Positions 8,998-18,073 are shown, numbered from the stretch's first letter. The stretch: 64,000 nucleotides of DNA from Paraburkholderia sp. BCC1886 (GCF_900996245.1 NZ_CAAJGK010000033.1:124001-188000), one strand, 5' to 3'. Notes: generated by a model not told the origin, from the sequence alone. Numbers and translations are program-made.

Positions 8998-10014
8998 ATG
9001 CGCGCATCAGCCGCTACCCCCGATCCGCTCGTCACGTCCGCCACACAGGCATTCAGCCTCAGCGCGGGTGTTGCGACGTCGGTCATGCCAGCACCTCCGG
9101 GTAACGGCTATGACAGCACAGTCGAGTTCGAACTCAACCCACCGATGCGCCGCGTGACCGTCGTCGTACCTTCGATCGACCGCCAGGAGCGGCTCTCCGC
9201 TCTGGCTGCCACGGGCGGCCTGCACGACGCCGGGCGCATTCTTCTTGTGACATCGTATCTGTCACCCGCCCTCGTCAACGCCTGCCGCAGCCTTGGCGTG
9301 AACGCGATCGACGAGGCCGGCAACGCATTCGTCAAAGACGGTAATACGCTCATCCTGATTTCCGGTCGGCCGCGCGCCTCTGCGCTGCGTCGGCCCAGCC
9401 TCTGGTCCAGGCGCTCGCTTCAGGTCATCCTCGCGCTGCTCGTCAGGCCGGCGCTGCTACAAGAAAGCAGACGCGCTATCGCCACGTTCGCCGGTGTGAG
9501 CACCGGCACGGCACACAGCACCGTGCAAACGTTACTGCAGCGGAAGGACCTGATCGAGCGCGGCGACGGACTGGTCTTTACCAACTTCGACCGGTTGCTC
9601 GATGAATGGGTCACCCTGTATCCCTCGCTTCTAAGGGAATCACTGAAGCTCGGACGGTATCGTGCGACGGAGCCCAACTGGTGGACCGACATGCCGGCGC
9701 AAAGCGACCAATGGATGTTGGGTGGCGAGCCGGCCGCTGCGCTCATGACGAACTATCTGAAGCCGGCCATCGTGACGGTGTACTGCACCAACGGAATCCC
9801 CACCCAGATGATCAGTCGCGGGCGGCTTCGACCAGACCCGACCGGAAACGTCGAATTTCTCAAGGCACCGTTCGAGTTGGACCGCACCCCCGGACTGGTC
9901 GACAACGTCGTCTATCCCGTGCTCGTGTACGCCGATCTCGTCGCGAGCGGTGACTCGCGCAATCTCGAAACCGCGCAGCTGATTCGTGACCAGTACATCC
10001 AGCATGGCAATTAA
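8998..10014 (+). CDS. AbiEi-family antitoxin/transcriptional regulator (type IV TA)
   Basis: A 338-residue protein resembling the AbiEi_2 type of type IV antitoxin. The central region has a helix-turn-helix (SRRAIATFAGVSTGTAHSTV, then LLQRKDLIERGDGLVF), followed by the C-terminal antitoxin domain with WMLGGEPAAALMTNYLKPA and DNVVYPVLVYADLVASGDSR. The N-terminal 130 residues form an extra alpha/beta region. A GGAG lies six bases before ATG 8998. The gene overlaps the nucleotidyltransferase gene by 11 bp, as expected for a translationally coupled TA pair, and follows a large operator-like dyad. Confidence 0.8.
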   Translation: MRASAATPDPLVTSATQAFSLSAGVATSVMPAPPGNGYDSTVEFELNPPMRRVTVVVPSIDRQERLSALAATGGLHDAGRILLVTSYLSPALVNACRSLGVNAIDEAGNAFVKDGNTLILISGRPRASALRRPSLWSRRSLQVILALLVRPALLQESRRAIATFAGVSTGTAHSTVQTLLQRKDLIERGDGLVFTNFDRLLDEWVTLYPSLLRESLKLGRYRATEPNWWTDMPAQSDQWMLGGEPAAALMTNYLKPAIVTVYCTNGIPTQMISRGRLRPDPTGNVEFLKAPFELDRTPGLVDNVVYPVLVYADLVASGDSRNLETAQLIRDQYIQHGN

Positions 10015-10891
10015 GCTACACGAGGCCCATCCTTTCCCGGAGCTGTCCATCGCCGTGCTGCGTGACGTCTCGGTCGCGGCGAATCGGGCTCGTGCAGCAT
10101 GGTTCGTGGGCGGGGCGACGGCCCGCGATATCCTGACCACGCACCGCTTCGGAATCGAGCAGTCGCGCGCGACCGCCGACGTCGACATCGGCGTGTGTAT
10201 CGAAAGCTGGCAAGGCGACAGGGAACTGCGCGATGCGCTCATTGGGACAGGAAAGTTCGAGCCCAGTGGGGAGGCTCAGCGACTCTATTACACCGCGCCC
10301 GATTCCGGCGAAAGAATGTGGCTGGATATCGTTCCGTTCGGGGGAATCGAGCGCGACGGCCGCCGCGAAATCGAATGGCCCGGTGGCGCCTTCCGGATGA
10401 ACGTCGCCGGTTTTGGCGAGGCGCTGGCAGCGGCCGTGGAGGTTGAACTGGCCGCCGACGTCGTTGTGCTCGTTGCGTCTCTTCCGGCGCTCTCGATGCT
10501 CAAGATCCTCGCGTGGCGAGACAGGCACACCGCGCACGCAAGGGATGCAACGGATCTGCGGTTTCTGATGTCGAGATATGCAGACGCCGGTAACTACGAT
10601 CGCCTCTACGACGGCGACGCGCTGGATCTTCTCGAAGCCCACGGATTCGATCCGGACGTCGCCGGGGCGGCATTGCTTGCGCGGGACATGGCGGCTCTCG
10701 TCACGCCCGTCATCCGGCCGCTGATCCTGGCGGCGTTGGCACCGGGCGAAGCCTACCCGCCCTTGCTCAACCAGATGCTGGGCGGGGGACACCGGATGCT
10801 GCAGTTCGAAGGAGAAGGGACCGATTCGATCGAGCGCCTGTTCAACGCATTTCGAACGACGCTCGAAAGGGTGTTCGCGGCCCCTACCTGA
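10004..10891 (+). CDS. AbiEii-type nucleotidyltransferase toxin candidate
   Basis: A 295-residue nucleotidyltransferase-fold protein. Near the N-terminus WFVGGATARDIL and TADVDIGV give the GG...R and D-x-D motifs that bind NTP and metal. Further on, SMLKILAWRDRHTAHARDATD matches the conserved Lys/Arg and helical segment of AbiEii/AbiGii relatives. ATG 10004 lies inside the end of the antitoxin gene. AbiEii toxins are known to block growth, some by modifying tRNA; that activity is inferred here from fold and gene pairing. Confidence 0.75.
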   Translation: MAIKLHEAHPFPELSIAVLRDVSVAANRARAAWFVGGATARDILTTHRFGIEQSRATADVDIGVCIESWQGDRELRDALIGTGKFEPSGEAQRLYYTAPDSGERMWLDIVPFGGIERDGRREIEWPGGAFRMNVAGFGEALAAAVEVELAADVVVLVASLPALSMLKILAWRDRHTAHARDATDLRFLMSRYADAGNYDRLYDGDALDLLEAHGFDPDVAGAALLARDMAALVTPVIRPLILAALAPGEAYPPLLNQMLGGGHRMLQFEGEGTDSIERLFNAFRTTLERVFAAPT

Positions 10892-11059
10892 GCGGATGCG
10901 ACGTTCGGATATCGAATACCGTGAAGCTGTGACGATACGCCGACGTGACGTCCAATCAGCAGGCGACTGCGACCAGCGCAACGCGGCGAAGAAGAACATC
11001 GCACCCCGGCTAGACAACAATGCCGCGATCTCTTCCACGCTAGCGGTTTGCAGGTGCTA

Positions 11060-12031
11060 TTAGCGTGGTGATTTGCTCTCCACCCGGGCAAGCGGATTGG
11101 GGCCGCCCTCCAACGTGGACGAGGCGATTGTCCAGGCGTCGTCTTCCGGGTAGAACGCGCTTCTGAGATACGCGTCTGTCAACCGTTGCACCACCGCGAC
11201 TCGCTCGGGATTCTCGTCGGTTGTTTCTGTCACCTGATAACCCGATATGCCGCCGAGCATATGTTCTCCACCGCAGACCGTGACTAGCGAGTCTGCGCCG
11301 GGGCTAAGCGTGTACGCGTCGGTGAACCATTCAGGGCCGAGAACAGTTAGCGGAGAATCGTCGTGGTCACCGGCCACTACGAGGGTTCGTGTGTTCATCC
11401 GTGAATAGTCTTGATTGAGATAAGGGAAATGCTCGGTCGCGAGGGGGCTTAATGCATCGCCGCCTCGTCCACCTGCGCAAAGCAGTACGCCCGCCTTGAT
11501 TCGTGAATCGGAGCGATCCTCGCCGGCATCACCGTCCGGACCCGGCACTCTGGCGCCCAGCAACATCGCTGTCGTCTGGGCTCCGAACGAGTGTCCGACG
11601 GCGGCGATACGGTCCCGGTCGAGTCGCCCCTCGAGCCACGGAATGGAATCCTCGATGACGTCGAGCTGATCCAGAACACGCTTCACGTCCTGCACGCGAT
11701 AACGCCATATCTCCAGCTTTCGAGGATCATCGAGGTAGGCCTTGATCGCTTCTGCATGCGACGCTTTGGGATCGGCGCTCAGCGATCTCGAATCGAGAAA
11801 GGTCGGCTGGATCACGACAAACCCGCGTGCCGCCCAGAAATTCACCAGCGGAGCGTAAGCGTCCATCGACAAGCCAAAGCCGTGCGAAAAGACAATGACG
11901 GGCAGCCGGCTACCGGTTACCGGCGCTGAGACCCGAAGCCATAATGCGTGTCCACGTTCCGGTGCGGACAATTCGATTGGACCGACCGAGACGACTGCGT
12001 TTGCGCGACTTTCATTCGATAATGTGCTCAT
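11060..12031 (-). CDS. Alpha/beta hydrolase (chlorophyllase/PAF-acetylhydrolase-like)
   Basis: A 323-residue cytosolic hydrolase. The oxyanion-hole region reads PVIVFSHGFG near residue 50, and the nucleophile elbow is GHSFG with Ser148. A probable acid (AGDHDD) and a His (CGGEHMLGG) follow at suitable distances. There is no signal peptide. It is divergent from an HxlR regulator gene about 100 bp away, which probably controls it. The likely reaction is ester or lactone hydrolysis; the substrate is unknown. Confidence 0.8.
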   Translation of the reverse strand: MSTLSNESRANAVVSVGPIELSAPERGHALWLRVSAPVTGSRLPVIVFSHGFGLSMDAYAPLVNFWAARGFVVIQPTFLDSRSLSADPKASHAEAIKAYLDDPRKLEIWRYRVQDVKRVLDQLDVIEDSIPWLEGRLDRDRIAAVGHSFGAQTTAMLLGARVPGPDGDAGEDRSDSRIKAGVLLCAGGRGGDALSPLATEHFPYLNQDYSRMNTRTLVVAGDHDDSPLTVLGPEWFTDAYTLSPGADSLVTVCGGEHMLGGISGYQVTETTDENPERVAVVQRLTDAYLRSAFYPEDDAWTIASSTLEGGPNPLARVESKSPR

Positions 12032-12129
12032 GACACTCCCTGGTTACTATGGAATATCTACATCATCGTGGGAGAGTAAAAGAATGGGAAGACGGCACTT
12101 TCGACGCAGTAACGCACATTGAGGTAACC

Positions 12130-12534
12130 ATGGAAAAACGCCCGCACAAAATGCGAGAGTCATTGCCGTCGATTTGCAGGAGCGAGGAATCCACAGCGGT
12201 CCGTGACTTTCTGGGAAAGATCGGCGACAGATGGAGTGTGCTGGTCATCGTCATGCTGGCAAAAACCCCGCAAAACCGGGCGCGGTTCTCGGAGTTGCAG
12301 AGAATGGTCGATGGTATCTCTCAGCGGATGTTGACGACGACCTTACGCAATCTCGAGCGAGACGGATTTTTGTCCCGCGAAGTTTTTCCCGAGGTGCCAC
12401 CGCGGGTGGAGTATGAACTCACGGATATCGGCCTGACCTTGCTAGGGCCGATGCAGCACCTGGTGGATTGGGTGGGCTTGAATTGGAAACTAATTAAACA
12501 AGCGAGAGAGACGTTCGACAGTCGGAGCGATTGA
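12130..12534 (+). CDS. HxlR-family transcriptional regulator
   Basis: A 134-residue winged helix-turn-helix protein. The family pattern is clear: FLGKIGDRWSVLVIVMLAK, RFSELQRMVDGISQRMLTTTL, LERDGFLSREVFPEVPPRVE and YELTDIGLTLL. ATG 12130 follows GAGGTAACC; an earlier in-frame start at 12049 would overlap the divergent promoter. HxlR proteins usually sense electrophiles or metabolites and control a neighbouring gene, here most simply the divergent hydrolase. Confidence 0.88.
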   Translation: MEKRPHKMRESLPSICRSEESTAVRDFLGKIGDRWSVLVIVMLAKTPQNRARFSELQRMVDGISQRMLTTTLRNLERDGFLSREVFPEVPPRVEYELTDIGLTLLGPMQHLVDWVGLNWKLIKQARETFDSRSD

Positions 12535-12643
12535 CTATGCGTTCGTCCTGCATGGGCCGGTTCAGCGGTGCGTTCGGAAGGCGAGGTCGCCAGCCTGGCT
12601 GCGGAGTGGAATCGAGCGATAACGCTCCGGTGCATTCAGCCGT

Positions 12644-13432
12644 TTATAGCGGACCGGCAGCGATAAATCCCATTTGCCTGGATATCTGCCCGCACGCTTC
12701 ACGCAACGACGCTGCAATGCTGCCATCCCATTTCGAATCGAACGAGGTGGCCGGTCCCATCACGGTAATCGCCAGCACGATGTTGCCGGTCGCGTCGAAA
12801 ACGGGTGCACTGAACGCGTTGATGCCGGGAATCGGATCGCCTATCGTGCGCGCCATGCCTCGCCGGCGGTTCTCGGCCAGCTCTGTTTCGAACTCGCTTT
12901 TCGAACGTTGCTTCTTGTCCTCGTGCAGCGCGAGTCGGGCCGCGTCGCCAGCAAGAAAATGGTCGAGCATTCTGCGTGGCAGATAGGTTGCGAAGAGTCT
13001 GCCGGTCGCAGTATTTCGCACTGACATTACCGCACCCACTCGCAGATTGACATGCATGGGGACGGGTTCGACCAGCTGCACGATGGTCGGTCCCAGGTTG
13101 CCCCATACGGCAACGGCCACACTCTGTTCAGTGGCATCTGCCAACCCTGTGATGACCGGGGTCGCCTCGCGTACCGGATCGAGCTGGCACAGCTTCGCGA
13201 GGCCGATCTGTAAAGCGAGCGGGCCTAACGCATACAGGCCTGTTGCAGGTTCCTGAATGACAAACCCCACCTTGACGAAGCTGACCAGGTACGGGTGCGC
13301 CTTCCCCACCGAAATGCCCGCTTCGCGCGCCAGCTCGCGCAGCGGCATTGGTTTCAGGTGAGTTGCGAGCGCAACCAGCAGCGTACTGCCGATCTCGATC
13401 GACTGGATGCCACGGCGAGGTTTGGTGTCCAC
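12644..13432 (-). CDS. IclR-family transcriptional regulator
   Basis: A 262-residue regulator with an N-terminal winged helix (GIQSIEIGSTLLVAL, PLRELAREAGISVGKAH) and a C-terminal IclR effector domain (GRLFATYLPRRMLDHFLAG, ARTIGDPIPGINAFSAPVF). It is divergent from an ACS-family permease gene. A perfect 8-bp inverted repeat at 13526-13555 in the shared intergenic region is the likely operator. The effector is unknown. Confidence 0.88.
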   Translation of the reverse strand: MDTKPRRGIQSIEIGSTLLVALATHLKPMPLRELAREAGISVGKAHPYLVSFVKVGFVIQEPATGLYALGPLALQIGLAKLCQLDPVREATPVITGLADATEQSVAVAVWGNLGPTIVQLVEPVPMHVNLRVGAVMSVRNTATGRLFATYLPRRMLDHFLAGDAARLALHEDKKQRSKSEFETELAENRRRGMARTIGDPIPGINAFSAPVFDATGNIVLAITVMGPATSFDSKWDGSIAASLREACGQISRQMGFIAAGPL

Positions 13433-13525
13433 GGAGCGTCAGTAGAAGACTGGGTCGGGCCGGATTGTAGCACTGCGTTTTGCGCCTTCCGCGGTGCCAC
13501 GATGATCCGTGCGTATCGTGGTTTT

Positions 13526-13555
13526 CGATAATATCAGATGCGTTGACTATTATCG
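13526..13555. promoter_or_regulatory. Inverted repeat CGATAATA-N14-TATTATCG
   Basis: Perfect 8-bp arms separated by 14 bp lie between the divergent IclR and permease genes. The AT-rich arms stand out in this GC-rich region. It is a candidate IclR operator, which is inference from position and symmetry. Confidence 0.5.
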
Positions 13556-13676
13556 GATGTCAATCTAGACTCGGTTCGACCGGTGCGAGGGGCTGACGAA
13601 TGCAATGTTCGTCAAGAAAAAACGCAGTCGAGGCCTGATCCGACATCGACGGCCATCATGAGGAGACGAGAGAACC

Positions 13677-15014
13677 ATGTCCGCACCTATTCCTGCCCCG
13701 GCGCTCGCGTCGGACAATCGCGACCGCGCGGACGATCCACGCACCTCGGCGCTTTACCGGCGTATCTCATGGCGAATCGTGCCGTTCCTGTTCGTGTGCT
13801 ACATCGTGTCGATTCTCGATCGCAGCAACATCGGCTTCGCGCAATTGCAGATGAAATCCGACCTCGGCATTACCGACGCCATGTACAGCCTCGGCGCCGT
13901 GCTGTTTTTTGTCGGCTATGTGCTGTTCGAAGTGCCGAGCAACCTGTTGCTTCGCAAGTTCGGCGCGCGCCGTACGTTCGCACGGATCATGGTGCTGTGG
14001 GGCGCGGCATCGGTGGCCATGATCACTGTGGCGAGCGCGGAGCATTTCTACATACTGCGTTTTCTGCTCGGCGTGTTCGAGGCGGGATTTTTTCCTGGCG
14101 TCGTGCTGTATCTGACCTATTGGTTCCCGGCCAAACGGCGCGCGGCGGTATTGTCGATTTTTTACGCGGGCGTAGCGGTGGCGGGTATGGTTGGCGGACT
14201 GCTGTCGGGTTCGATCATGCGAGGCATGGCCGGCGTGTTCAATCTGCACGGCTGGCAATGGATGTTCGCCATCGAAGGGGCGCCCGCAGTGCTGCTCGGC
14301 GTGATCGCATGGTTCTGGCTCAGCGACCGCCCCGACCAGGCCGCATGGCTGTCGAGCGAGGACAAACAGTTTCTGGCCGACGACCTCCTGGCTGAACGCA
14401 AGCTTGCTCCGCCTGACGCGGCGCATTCACTGGGCGCCGCGCTGCGCAACTCACGCACCTATCTTTTCTCGTTCATCTACTTCTCGCTGACCTCCGCGCT
14501 ATTGATGCTGCTGTTCTGGATGCCGTTGATGATCCGCGAATTCGGTATTCGGGACGTGGTGGATATCAGCCTGCTGTCGATCGTGCCGAATGCAATCGGC
14601 GCGGTGGGCGTGATCCTGATCGCGCGCCATTCGGACCGCAAGCGCGAACGTCGCTGGCATTTTGCGGCGTGCGTGGGCGGTGCGGCCATTACCTTGTTGC
14701 TCATGACGCTGCACTTCAACAGCCTCGCCGTGATGCTCGGACTGCTGTCGCTCGCTGCCTTGCTGATTTTCTCAGCGCATCCGGTTTTCTGGGCGGTTCC
14801 GTCTGCCTATTTCTCGGGAACCGGCGCGGCGGGTGCTATCGCGTTGATCAGTAGTATCGGCGTGTCGAGCGGGATGATCAGTCCGTGGGTGATAGGCCAG
14901 ATTCGCACGCACACGGGCAGCATGGACGGCGCCATGTACATTCTCGCCGCGCTGCTGCTGGCATGCGGTGTCGCCATGCTGCTTGGCGTGAAGGAGCGGA
15001 ATTCCGCCGTCTGA
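13677..15014 (+). CDS. MFS transporter, anion:cation symporter (ACS) family
   Basis: A 445-residue permease with 12 predicted membrane segments. Family features include CYIVSILDRSNIGFAQLQM in the first segment, EVPSNLLLRKFGARRTFARI between segments 2 and 3, and YLTYWFPAKRRAAVL. ACS-family members such as phthalate, tartrate and glucarate permeases import organic anions. It is controlled, by position, by the divergent IclR regulator. The substrate is not evident; the aromatic island starts directly downstream. Confidence 0.88.
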   Translation: MSAPIPAPALASDNRDRADDPRTSALYRRISWRIVPFLFVCYIVSILDRSNIGFAQLQMKSDLGITDAMYSLGAVLFFVGYVLFEVPSNLLLRKFGARRTFARIMVLWGAASVAMITVASAEHFYILRFLLGVFEAGFFPGVVLYLTYWFPAKRRAAVLSIFYAGVAVAGMVGGLLSGSIMRGMAGVFNLHGWQWMFAIEGAPAVLLGVIAWFWLSDRPDQAAWLSSEDKQFLADDLLAERKLAPPDAAHSLGAALRNSRTYLFSFIYFSLTSALLMLLFWMPLMIREFGIRDVVDISLLSIVPNAIGAVGVILIARHSDRKRERRWHFAACVGGAAITLLLMTLHFNSLAVMLGLLSLAALLIFSAHPVFWAVPSAYFSGTGAAGAIALISSIGVSSGMISPWVIGQIRTHTGSMDGAMYILAALLLACGVAMLLGVKERNSAV

Positions 15015-15057
15015 TAGCCGCACATCAAGCTGGCTTCTTGCAGGCGGGCGTGGGCCT

Positions 15058-15150
15058 GAATTCGGGTGGGGCAGATTCGGCGGTCGCGCAGACATCGAGG
15101 CCTGCACGGAATTGCGCTGGATCAACTTGCAGACTTCGGCGCGACCTATC
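15058..15150 (+). pseudogene. C-terminal remnant of an aldehyde dehydrogenase
   Basis: Reading from 15058 gives FGWGRFGGRADIEACTEL then RWINLQTSARPIR, which matches the end of the benzaldehyde-type dehydrogenase at 35365-36816 (GFGHFGGKAGIAEFTDLRW, then LTVQTTPRHYPF). No upstream part of an ALDH precedes it; the permease gene ends at 15014. It is the tail of a deleted gene. Confidence 0.65.
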
Positions 15151-15183
15151 CGTCATCAGGCGGAGTCTGCGACGTCCGGCCCA

Positions 15184-15927
15184 TCAGCGCATATAGAGTC
15201 CGCCATTCACATCCCAGCACGCGCCATTGGCGAAATAGGCATCGGGCGAGGCGAGCAGAACGGCGACATCGGCGACGTATGACGGCGAGCCCAGCTGTCC
15301 TCCGGGGATGCCCGCGATGACCGCCTTGAGTTTCTCCGCAGGCACGCTTTCGTGCACGATCGGCAGATCCATCGGACCGGGTGAGATCGCATTGACGGTC
15401 ACACCGCGCGGTGCGAGGTCGCGCGCAAACACCTTGGTCAGGGTGATGGCGCCGCCCTTGGCAGCGGCGTAGTGCGCGCCGGTCGCGGAGCCGCCGTTCT
15501 GTCCTGCGAGCGATGCGATATTGACAATGCGCCCGGCGCCGCGATCGGCAAAATATCGGCCGAACACCTGGCAGCCGAACAGCACACTGCGCAGATTGAT
15601 GTCGATGACCTGATCGAACTGCTCGGCCGTGATCTCCATCACCGGGACGACTTTCGATGCGCCCGCGTTGTTCACCAGTACATCGACGCCGTTCCAGCGG
15701 CGCGTCAGTTCATTCAGCGCCTGTTCGAAATCCGTTTTCGACGTGACATCCAGACGCAGCGCGCACGCTGTTTCGCTACCGGCACCAAGCGATCGCGCGA
15801 GCGAATCCGCTTCGTCGAAAGCGATATCCGCCAGCGCAACGCGATAACCGGCTTCGTGAAAACGACGTGCGACCACGGCGCCGAGTCCGCGTGCCGCGCC
15901 TGTCACCATGACGACCCGTTTCGACAT
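15184..15927 (-). CDS. SDR-family oxidoreductase
   Basis: A 247-residue classical SDR of the FabG type: MVTGAARGLG at residues 7-16, NNAG in the middle, YAAAK for the catalytic Tyr/Lys, and a C-terminal GACWDVNGGLYMR that fits a typical FabG-like end. ATG 15927 is chosen; upstream in-frame codons run into the amidase gene. It is the last gene of the Rieske oxygenase operon, 23 bp after the amidase, so it probably oxidises or reduces a pathway intermediate. It would correspond to iacE if the cluster is iac-like. Confidence 0.85.
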   Translation of the reverse strand: MSKRVVMVTGAARGLGAVVARRFHEAGYRVALADIAFDEADSLARSLGAGSETACALRLDVTSKTDFEQALNELTRRWNGVDVLVNNAGASKVVPVMEITAEQFDQVIDINLRSVLFGCQVFGRYFADRGAGRIVNIASLAGQNGGSATGAHYAAAKGGAITLTKVFARDLAPRGVTVNAISPGPMDLPIVHESVPAEKLKAVIAGIPGGQLGSPSYVADVAVLLASPDAYFANGACWDVNGGLYMR

Positions 15928-15950
15928 ATCTTCAGGCTCCGTGGATACGT

Positions 15951-17087
15951 TTAACGTTTGAGCGCTGCTTCGATGTGTGCGGCGACGGCGCACACGGTCT
16001 CGTCCGCGCCCTGGCGACCGATGATCTGCAAACCGGCTTTCAACGCCGATCCTTCGACAGGTATTGGCAGGCTCAATGCAGGATGGCCGCTCAGATTGAA
16101 CGGCCGGATCAGCGACGACATGGCGATGACGGAAGTGCCCGCGCGTGCTGCTTCGATCGTGATCGGCAGCGCGGGAAGCGTCGGCATCACGAGCACGTCT
16201 GCGTGAGCAAGGGCATCGTCAACGGCAGCGGTAAAGCGCGCGCGCACCTGCTCGGCGGCCTCGAGTTGCGCCGCCGTGGTATTGGCCGCCGCGCGCAGAC
16301 GCGCGACGAGATCCGCGCCGAGCATGCCGGTGTCCACCAGATGACCGAACGCGCGCGAGGTCTCCACGTTAATGACGGCGAGGCCCGCTTCGAAAGCCTC
16401 GTGCATCGCTTCGAGCGTGATGTGGCTGGCGGCGTAGTTCGCGCGCGCGATGGTCGTATCGATGGCGGCGCGAATCGGTTCGTCCGCGTCGACCTGCACG
16501 ATCGCGACCCGCATTGCCGATGCATCGCAGGTCGCGTTGCCGGTGTCGAAGGTTGGATCGATCGCGGCCATCGTCGCAACGAGCATGCTCATGTCGCGGG
16601 CAAACGGACCGACGCAATCGAGCGTCGTTCGCTCGGGCGCAACGCCTGCACGCGACACACGCCCGAAGGTCGGCTTCAGTCCGATGAGGCCGCAGCACGC
16701 GGCGGGGCCGCGCACCGATCCGCCCGTGTCGGTACCGAGCGCGGCATCCACGAAACCTTGCCCGACGGCGGATGCGGAGCCACTGGACGAGCCGCCTGGA
16801 ATGCGCGTCTCATCCTGTGGATTGGTCGGCGTGCCGGTGAAATCGTTGATGCCGGTCATGCCGAATGCAAGCTCATGCATGTTGGCCTTGCCATGTATCT
16901 GCCAGCCTGCGTCCAGCAGACGCTGCACGACCTCGGCATGCTGCGTCGCTGGCGGCGCGTCGGCCAGTGCGCGGCTCGCGGCCGTCGTCGGGTATCCGGC
17001 GATATCGATGCTGTCCTTGATCGTGATGGTGGGACCGTTTGCGTGATCGCTCGCACGCAATACGAATTCGCGGATGAATGTACTCAT
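15951..17087 (-). CDS. Amidase-signature family hydrolase
   Basis: A 378-residue amidase. The catalytic Lys lies in TITIKDSIDIAG near residue 24, the Ser-rich signature is GGSSSGSASAVG, and the nucleophile Ser is in GTDTGGSVRGPAACCGLIG. It is shorter than many amidases (about 450-500), chiefly at the N-terminus, which begins close to the catalytic Lys. ATG 17087 overlaps the stop of the upstream gene by four bases. By context it would hydrolyse an amide or ester intermediate of the ring-oxygenase pathway; iac clusters also encode an amidase (IacH). Confidence 0.85.
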   Translation of the reverse strand: MSTFIREFVLRASDHANGPTITIKDSIDIAGYPTTAASRALADAPPATQHAEVVQRLLDAGWQIHGKANMHELAFGMTGINDFTGTPTNPQDETRIPGGSSSGSASAVGQGFVDAALGTDTGGSVRGPAACCGLIGLKPTFGRVSRAGVAPERTTLDCVGPFARDMSMLVATMAAIDPTFDTGNATCDASAMRVAIVQVDADEPIRAAIDTTIARANYAASHITLEAMHEAFEAGLAVINVETSRAFGHLVDTGMLGADLVARLRAAANTTAAQLEAAEQVRARFTAAVDDALAHADVLVMPTLPALPITIEAARAGTSVIAMSSLIRPFNLSGHPALSLPIPVEGSALKAGLQIIGRQGADETVCAVAAHIEAALKR

Positions 17088-17623
17088 GCTGCCGTTTCCT
17101 TGCGTGGGTTGACCTGCCAGGGTGCATCGAAAAGACGCTCGGTGCGGAAGTGCTCGATGAGCCACTTCGGGTTCGGCGTGTCTGATTGCGAGCACACGAA
17201 GTCGATCTCGAGTCGCGCCGAAATCAGCTCCGCGCGACCGTCGACATAACCGGATGCCTGCAACATGATCCAGCGGCCTGTCGCGGTTCTGCCGCGCACG
17301 GCGATGTGCTCGGCGGTCAGAAAATGCACGTTGGTCGCGAAGTGGGGCGTGGGCGGCAGGTAGCGTTGCAGCATCTCGAGAATCGCAGCGTGGCCTTGCA
17401 AACGGCCGAATTTCCCGGCGTATTGAGGCCCAATGCCTTCCCAGATCGCGTCTTCGGTAAAGAGGGCGCCGAGCGATTCGCCGGGCAGCGCACGCACCGG
17501 CACATCGCACAAGGCCATGTAACGCGAAATGGTCTGGCGCACCGCGTTCTCGGCTTCGAGCGCGGCGACCCGGGTTTGCAAAGACTGCAGGGCCTCCAGC
17601 GCCTGCGCGGCAGCGTCGCTCAT
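17084..17623 (-). CDS. SnoaL/NTF2-like protein
   Basis: A 179-residue protein with a short coiled N-terminus (ALEALQSLQTRVAALEAENA) followed by an NTF2-like cone: ISRYMALCDVPV, LGALFTEDAIWEG, ATNVHFLTAEHI and TGRWIMLQASGYVDG. The fold is shared by Rieske oxygenase beta subunits, isomerases and hydratases. It is coupled at both ends: its ATG shares base 17623 with the upstream stop and its stop overlaps the amidase start. Role in the pathway unknown; possibly a cyclase, isomerase or accessory subunit. Confidence 0.75.
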   Translation of the reverse strand: MSDAAAQALEALQSLQTRVAALEAENAVRQTISRYMALCDVPVRALPGESLGALFTEDAIWEGIGPQYAGKFGRLQGHAAILEMLQRYLPPTPHFATNVHFLTAEHIAVRGRTATGRWIMLQASGYVDGRAELISARLEIDFVCSQSDTPNPKWLIEHFRTERLFDAPWQVNPRKETAA

Positions 17624-18000
17624 CAGGAAGCCTTGTTGTCGAGCGGCGGCACTGTCAGTGCGCGTCCCACACGCGCTTCGATCTTGCCGTAGCGCCACAG
17701 GTTGTATTCGCCGACCGGCGTCGTGCGATAGAGGTTGCACACTGCGGCGGCCGTGTCGAAGTCGGCGACATCGGCCATGATGTAGAAGGTCCAGGGTGCG
17801 CCGTCGGATTGTCCGACGACGAGCCGGTCGTCGTCCATCACGCCGAGCACGCGAACCTTGTTGATGGCTTCGACTTCCGCCAGCATCTTGCCGTAGGCTT
17901 GCCACACTTCGCTAATCTGCTCACGCGGCAAGTCGAAGAAATTCTGCGTGACGCCGCAGCAGAACAGCACGCGCAGCGGTAAGGATCGATTGTCGGTCAT
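17623..18000 (-). CDS. Small catabolic-operon protein, possibly IacB-like
   Basis: A 125-residue soluble protein with LRVLFCCGVTQNFFDLPREQ, AYGKMLAEVEAINKVRVLGV and VGEYNLWRYGKIEARVGRAL. The alternating strand/helix pattern suggests a dimeric alpha/beta-barrel. I do not recognise the family with confidence; the size and operon setting recall IacB of indole-acetate clusters. ATG 18000 is chosen because the upstream frame runs into the intergenic region. It is translationally coupled to the SnoaL-like gene. Confidence 0.55.
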   Translation of the reverse strand: MTDNRSLPLRVLFCCGVTQNFFDLPREQISEVWQAYGKMLAEVEAINKVRVLGVMDDDRLVVGQSDGAPWTFYIMADVADFDTAAAVCNLYRTTPVGEYNLWRYGKIEARVGRALTVPPLDNKAS

Positions 18001-18073
18001 GCGGTTGAGTGCCCTTGAAAGTGGAGTGGCATGTTGCATCGAAAGACGCAGTGGCGTCCAGAGCACACGATGA

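Noticed and set aside
15975..17249. 424-codon plus-strand frame opposite the amidase gene
   Set aside because: Low-complexity Arg/Gly composition and no domain; the minus strand carries the complete amidase signature.
17088..17510. N-terminal extension of the amidase
   Set aside because: It overlaps the SnoaL-like gene out of frame and is Arg-rich; the ATG at 17087 is coupled to the upstream stop.
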